Assembly (NCBI GenBank): GCA_024449915.1
Contig: JAMZAV010001289.1
Span: 1 to 64,000, forward strand
From: Sweltsa coloradensis
Taxonomy: Eukaryota > Arthropoda > Insecta > Plecoptera > Chloroperlidae
Reading direction: 5' to 3'
Length of the DNA stretch: 64,000 bases
Positions 59,993 to 64,000 of this stretch are shown here, in pieces. Every line of letters begins with the position of its first letter. The stretch's first letter is position 1. Both the position numbers and the translations under genes were made by a program. A model generated the notes under the pieces. That model was given only the letters and a program-made list of their open reading frames with translations. It had not been told where the DNA came from and ran no database searches.

Positions 59993-60937
59993 CTAGCCAA
60001 TAGGCACTTTTCACACTAGAATCAAAATACCTTTACTTTAAATACCCTTACCAATTATGTATTGCCTTATTCTAGGCCCTAGGCATTTCCTAGAAGACGC
60101 TTGTTTATCAATAAAATGGTATTATACGGGGTGTTTTTTATTTAATTTCTAAATCAATTGATTTACCTATTTAATAACAATCATTGATTTAAATCAACTA
60201 CACTTTTTATTCCTTTTGAGCAACAAACACAAGAGTTCTAACTGATTTAAGCAAAGTTTTCCTTAAAGTGGCTCGAGCGAGTGTACCAGCGGACTCAAGA
60301 GTATAATATTATTATTCAGTAACAGTTTATAAAATAGGGCATACTTAGTACCTAGGCCTATTTTTTATATCAGGTAATCTTACAAACTGTACTTTATTTT
60401 ACTACGGTAAGTATTAATTTATTTTTAATTGTTACATTTTAGGAAAACATATATATTTGCATCTATTATGAGTACAGTTGCTAACTGACTAGTTAAGTAT
60501 TTGCCAACCTCGGAAATCGAAACGTCCCATCAAAATAACACGTCAATCACTAAATTAGGCTAATGGGCCTATGGACGAAATAGTGCTATGTTTGTTAAAC
60601 ATTAAACATTCAATATAATAAGCTTTCAAGTACTAATTATAAACAATAAAAATACGATATGTAATAGTTAGAAACTTCTTCTGAGAGTTTGGCCAACCTG
60701 GTATTTGGCTTGGCAACATGGCACGGGCCGCCTTCTCATTCTGATCGAGTGTGGATGTGTCGAGAGAACTGCCACCTCGAAAGTGTGTCATACTAAAGTA
60801 AACAGTAATTGCTATAACAATTATTTGAAAGAAAAAAATTAAATTCATATTACTATTTTGGGGAACCTAAATTTTACTCCCCTTATTTAAAACCTTTGAT
60901 TGTGAACAGACTGAACCACTTTTTTATGTGACTTAGG
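59993..60937. other. AT-rich intronic spacer
   Basis: No supportable feature. A minus-strand frame at 60633-60848 starts with a hydrophobic segment but has no family signature. Confidence 0.4.
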
Positions 60938-61021
60938 CCTACATACATACATAAATACATACATACATACATACATACATACATACATACATACATACAT
61001 ACATACATACATACATACATT
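60938..61021. repeat. (ACAT)n microsatellite
   Basis: About 20 near-perfect tandem ACAT units with one interruption (aaat) early in the tract. Confidence 0.95.
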
Positions 61022-61816
61022 GTTGATACTGCTTCAATAAAGTGTTATTTATTTTGCACAACAAAAAAATTTGGATTTGCTCTTCAAATGGCTTTATAAT
61101 TACGTTTTACCTGGGACACTAAGCTACAGAAAAAAATGTGCAAATAAAATGGAATTTCTAGGGTAGTTTTTTGTAGGAAAATAGTACTCCAATGGGTTAA
61201 TAAAAATTTAAAAAAATTACACACCCTAGTATTATAGGCCTAGGCCTAGTTGATATTCTAGATTAAATTTAACTTAACTGTAACCCTACCAATACCATCC
61301 CAATAGGCCTAGTCCTAAATTTTTATCTTTCCTTGGCTCTATAGTCCTACTACATTCTAAAGAACTAGCCTACTATTTTAAAGTTTAAAAATTAAAACCA
61401 ATGTTTTTATAGATGAGTTTGTTGTGATTAATTTAATTTCTTCCTACAACTTTCTTGTAAGTTGTCTACAACCTGAGCTTTATCGATTTAAGTGGCAGAA
61501 CTCTTAATTAAATTTTTTGTCCAATACCTGCAGGATTTCTAGAGCTTTTAAGGGGCTGAGCTGCCGGATGCAAGGGGGTTAAAGTAGCTTTTGACTGTGA
61601 AACTATTAAAAGCAGCGCTTTATAGGGTAGGTAGATTATCATTGTGCAGTGCCATCTGATTATTGCGGTTAATGTTATGGTCCCAGGCAAAACATCAAAT
61701 TTCAATTTTATTTCTGACAGGCCAGATAAAATCAGTATTTTACTACGTGTATATGCCTATTTGAAATGTTATCTTGATGTACAATCCTAACTTGTGAACT
61801 GGTCACTTTGTTACAG
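61022..61816. other. End of FoxJ2/3 intron 2
   Basis: AT-rich. The part 61560-61720 is distantly similar to the interior of the hAT-like element at 23890-24010 ('aaactattaaaagcagcgct', 'gtagattatc-attgtgcagtg'). It ends in the exon 3 acceptor. Confidence 0.45.
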
Positions 61817-62836
61817 ACATCTCCGTACAGTCCGGAGTGCAGTAGTAATAGCAGCGACTACAACACTTGCGCCTACTCCGCTTCCCGCCCCAAGGTTGCC
61901 ATGTTCTCATCGCCGTACAACACTTCCGAACCAACAGGTCCAGGCCCGCCTTCCACTCATGATCTCTCACAAAACCTCGAAGTGAGTGACACAACAGAGT
62001 TTTCCGCCGTTCTAAACGGTCTTCTATCTCATTACGGCATAAACCTCGAAACGGAACGGCTCCCCAACGAGGTAGCTAGTCCGCAAACTACTCCAGACGG
62101 GTACTTTCGTCTCCACGAATCCAAGGACAATCATGTTTTCCATTCATCCAGAGAGGAGTTGCACAAATCTCCATACAAGCATGTCAATTCTTCGCAAAAT
62201 AGTCCTTCGTACCAGACCAACTGCGAGACTCCACACAAGCTAGTGCACTACGACACAAATTATGTAGTGGGTTCCAAAGAGAATTCATACCATAATCCTT
62301 CTCAAAATAGCCCAAGTTACTCGAACCACAGTCCTTACCATGACGTTAATGGCTATGGGAGTTCTCGTTCGTCTTGTAATATACCCCAAAGTTCTATGTC
62401 CCCTTATTCTGAATATCATGTAAATAACAACCCATTTAAAAATAAGTTGCAAGATTGTATTAGCACAAACTGCAGTTATGACGGACATTATGTGAGCCCT
62501 CCCTCGGTCTCAAGCGCAGTTTACAACGATACTCGTTACAGTGAGTCTGGCCAGTTGAGTACAAATTCTAACTGTGCGTTTTCAAACTCGTGTAGTAGCA
62601 ATCCTTGCGAAAATCCCACGTATGAATTCAAAAGCTTGAGGGGTGGCCAAGATTGTGTTTATCAACAACGTTTGAAAAGTGATGCACAACAAAATGACAG
62701 CGGCCCGTCGGACTGTAGTTATGCCACAAGTTACAACAATGATTCTGTTGATCAGGGAAATACTTATATTAAAAGCGAAGGTTCTGAAGATCTGTCAGAC
62801 GATGGAGATGATTTCAATTGGGATCGGCTTTTATAA
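61817..62836 (+). CDS. foxJ2/3: FoxJ2/3 last coding exon: low-complexity C-terminal region
   Basis: This is a 339-codon open exon after acceptor ttgttacag (61816), ending with TAA at 62834-62836; it encodes residues 150-488. It starts TSPYSPE. The middle is rich in Ser, Asn, Tyr and Pro and carries an internal duplication, SQNSPSY, at residues 275-281 and 311-317. A possible amphipathic helix lies at 209-226 (TEFSAVLNGLLSHYGINL). A sumoylation-type tetrapeptide IKSE lies at 467-470, and the acidic end SDDGDDFNWDRLL resembles the vertebrate FOXJ3 C-terminus (DDFDWD). The region is probably transactivating by family analogy. It is shorter than the vertebrate tail and lacks its long His/Gln/Pro runs. 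The only canonical AATAAA I found downstream is about 1 kb away at 63856, so the polyadenylation site is uncertain. Confidence 0.9.
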   Translation, partial: TSPYSPECSSNSSDYNTCAYSASRPKVAMFSSPYNTSEPTGPGPPSTHDLSQNLEVSDTTEFSAVLNGLLSHYGINLETERLPNEVASPQTTPDGYFRLHESKDNHVFHSSREELHKSPYKHVNSSQNSPSYQTNCETPHKLVHYDTNYVVGSKENSYHNPSQNSPSYSNHSPYHDVNGYGSSRSSCNIPQSSMSPYSEYHVNNNPFKNKLQDCISTNCSYDGHYVSPPSVSSAVYNDTRYSESGQLSTNSNCAFSNSCSSNPCENPTYEFKSLRGGQDCVYQQRLKSDAQQNDSGPSDCSYATSYNNDSVDQGNTYIKSEGSEDLSDDGDDFNWDRLL

Positions 62837-63149
62837 CGAAACTTACGTACCTAGGTTAGGAGTTGATTGTTGGCTGGATTTTGGTCAAATATTAGATCTC
62901 TTGATATATTGTTGTTTACTTAAATCTATCTAAGCTCACTTTTTTCTTTACATATATTACATTGTCTTGATACACCTATGTGTGCAGGCCATTAGTATTA
63001 TTTATTTTAATACCTACTTAAATCAAACATAAATGCACTATTTTTACTGTAGGTCTCCTCTGTTGTTAACACGCTAGAATTTCCAATGATATTTCCAATG
63101 ATATTGTTAGCTTAGCCAGAGTAATGGCCTCATTGCTACGCATTGACAA

Positions 63150-63206
<57 letters not shown>

Positions 63207-64000
63207 GGTACAGTAAGACCTCAATTATCCGAGGTGGATGAGACCGAGCTATGCTCGGTTAACGAAAAATTTGGATGATAAGGACTTTCTTGTTTAACTC
63301 CTCCCAGCAGGACCCTATAGTACCTATATGAAAGTGATATCTCAAGTGTATAAATTGTGAAATACCATTAAAAGAACATATAAACAGCCTCTTAGTGATG
63401 ACATCGGCTGCTGACTGCTTTGTTGGTAGAATGAATGTGTGGTCTTGTTGTCTTATATCTCATAACATAAAGGACTGCTTTGCTGATAGAATGAATGAGT
63501 GGACTCATTATCTTATCTCGTAACGTAAACAAAACAACTCTGGGAGAGTTAATTGGCTTCGAAGCCAATTGACTGCCGAGTGAGGTGATAAGGTGATACA
63601 TAGTTCATGGCTTGGGAGGAGGGGAGGAGGGTGACCGTTATCTCCGCGTACATAGTTCATGGCTTGGGAGGAGGGTGACCGTTATCTCCGCGTCTGTCAT
63701 TGACTGGATGTCCCGATGCAATGTTTATTTCTTCATAATCATAGCCAGCCTCTATCATGTCGTCTTCAAGGCCATATTTTGTCTCTCTCTCTCCCTCCCT
63801 CCCTCTCTTCTCTCTCTCTCTCTTAACAGGCTTAACAGGCCTTAATCCCGCCATCAATAAAGACGATAATCTCTCTCTCTCTCTCTCTCGTCCGCCGTCT
63901 TCTAGCAAGGTCGCGGCGGAAAGCACTCACAAAGACAGTGGCTCAACTTTCTCTGGCACCCTACCCTCGACCCCCGCCCCAAACCCCCCTTACAACTTAC
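62837..64000. other. FoxJ2/3 3' flank
   Basis: Contains the 3' UTR of unknown length, a (TTA)n microsatellite at 63150-63205 and CT-rich tracts at 63780-63825 and 63870-63890. 'catagttcatggcttgggag' is duplicated (63598 and 63650). AATAAA occurs at 63856-63861. No second gene is visible. Confidence 0.5.
63856..63861 (+). promoter_or_regulatory. Candidate polyadenylation signal
   Basis: Canonical AATAAA about 1.02 kb past the FoxJ2/3 stop. It is the only canonical hexamer I found downstream on the plus strand, but variant signals such as ATTAAA near 63365 are alternatives. Confidence 0.25.

Noticed and set aside
60633..60848. 71-codon minus-strand frame starting MNLIFFFQIIVIAITVY with a hydrophobic segment
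   Set aside because: Could be a small membrane protein or first exon, but no homologue comes to mind, and AT-rich DNA often yields hydrophobic stretches.
61808..61816. Extending the FoxJ2/3 last exon upstream to a TTG start at 61808
   Set aside because: These bases are the splice acceptor (ttgttacag). The frame is simply open through it.

Overview
The window looks like invertebrate animal DNA. It is AT-rich and intron-rich, with GT-AG splice sites, non-LTR and Penelope-like retroelements, and dense decayed DNA transposons. The palindromic octamer TAGGCCTA recurs throughout. I cannot name the species. A FoxJ2/3 gene together with this repeat style would suit a non-vertebrate deuterostome such as an echinoderm or hemichordate; that is inference.

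One host gene can be assembled: a FoxJ2/3-type forkhead transcription factor on the + strand with three coding exons. Exon 1 (start codon 27528, donor after 27694) encodes MAELDRSLTAIDWLP...KDGKPPYS and is too short for ORF finders. Exon 2 (36691-36970) holds nearly all of the forkhead domain. Exon 3 (61817-62836) holds a Ser/Asn/Tyr-rich tail ending DDFNWDRLL. Phases match at both junctions (2 then 0), giving a 488-residue protein over about 35 kb. A splice acceptor just before exon 1 implies an untranslated exon further upstream.

Layout: 1-9.1 kb is poor-quality, homopolymer-rich sequence with no supportable gene. 9.1-25.3 kb is a nested transposon cluster dominated by short elements that look like non-autonomous Helentrons (HINE-like). 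25.7-27.4 kb is a reverse-strand LINE reverse-transcriptase relic split by a TIR transposon. 27.5-62.8 kb is the FoxJ2/3 locus. Its introns hold a Penelope-like element with a GIY-YIG domain (28.9-30.0 kb), a LINE ORF1 relic (32.2-32.7 kb), a hAT-like element (35.3-35.9 kb), a 48-bp minisatellite (38.05-38.24 kb), and a 1.5-kb TIR element packed with a GTAAC...GTGAG motif (39.9-41.4 kb). They also hold tRNA-like repeats followed by a hammerhead ribozyme (43.1-43.7 kb), an APE-type LINE interrupted by a 2.1-kb insertion (43.9-48.2 kb), and about 10 kb of low-quality sequence (47.5-58.8 kb) containing a noisy 2.9-kb duplication that looks like an assembly artefact. 59.3-60.0 kb holds another LINE tail and a fold-back.

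The most interesting signals are the short element families with asymmetric inverted repeats and an empty site that gives an insertion boundary; the canonical hammerhead ribozyme at 43.6 kb and a decayed one at the Penelope tail; the motif-packed TIR element; and several insertions whose target duplications or interrupted reading frames can be read directly.
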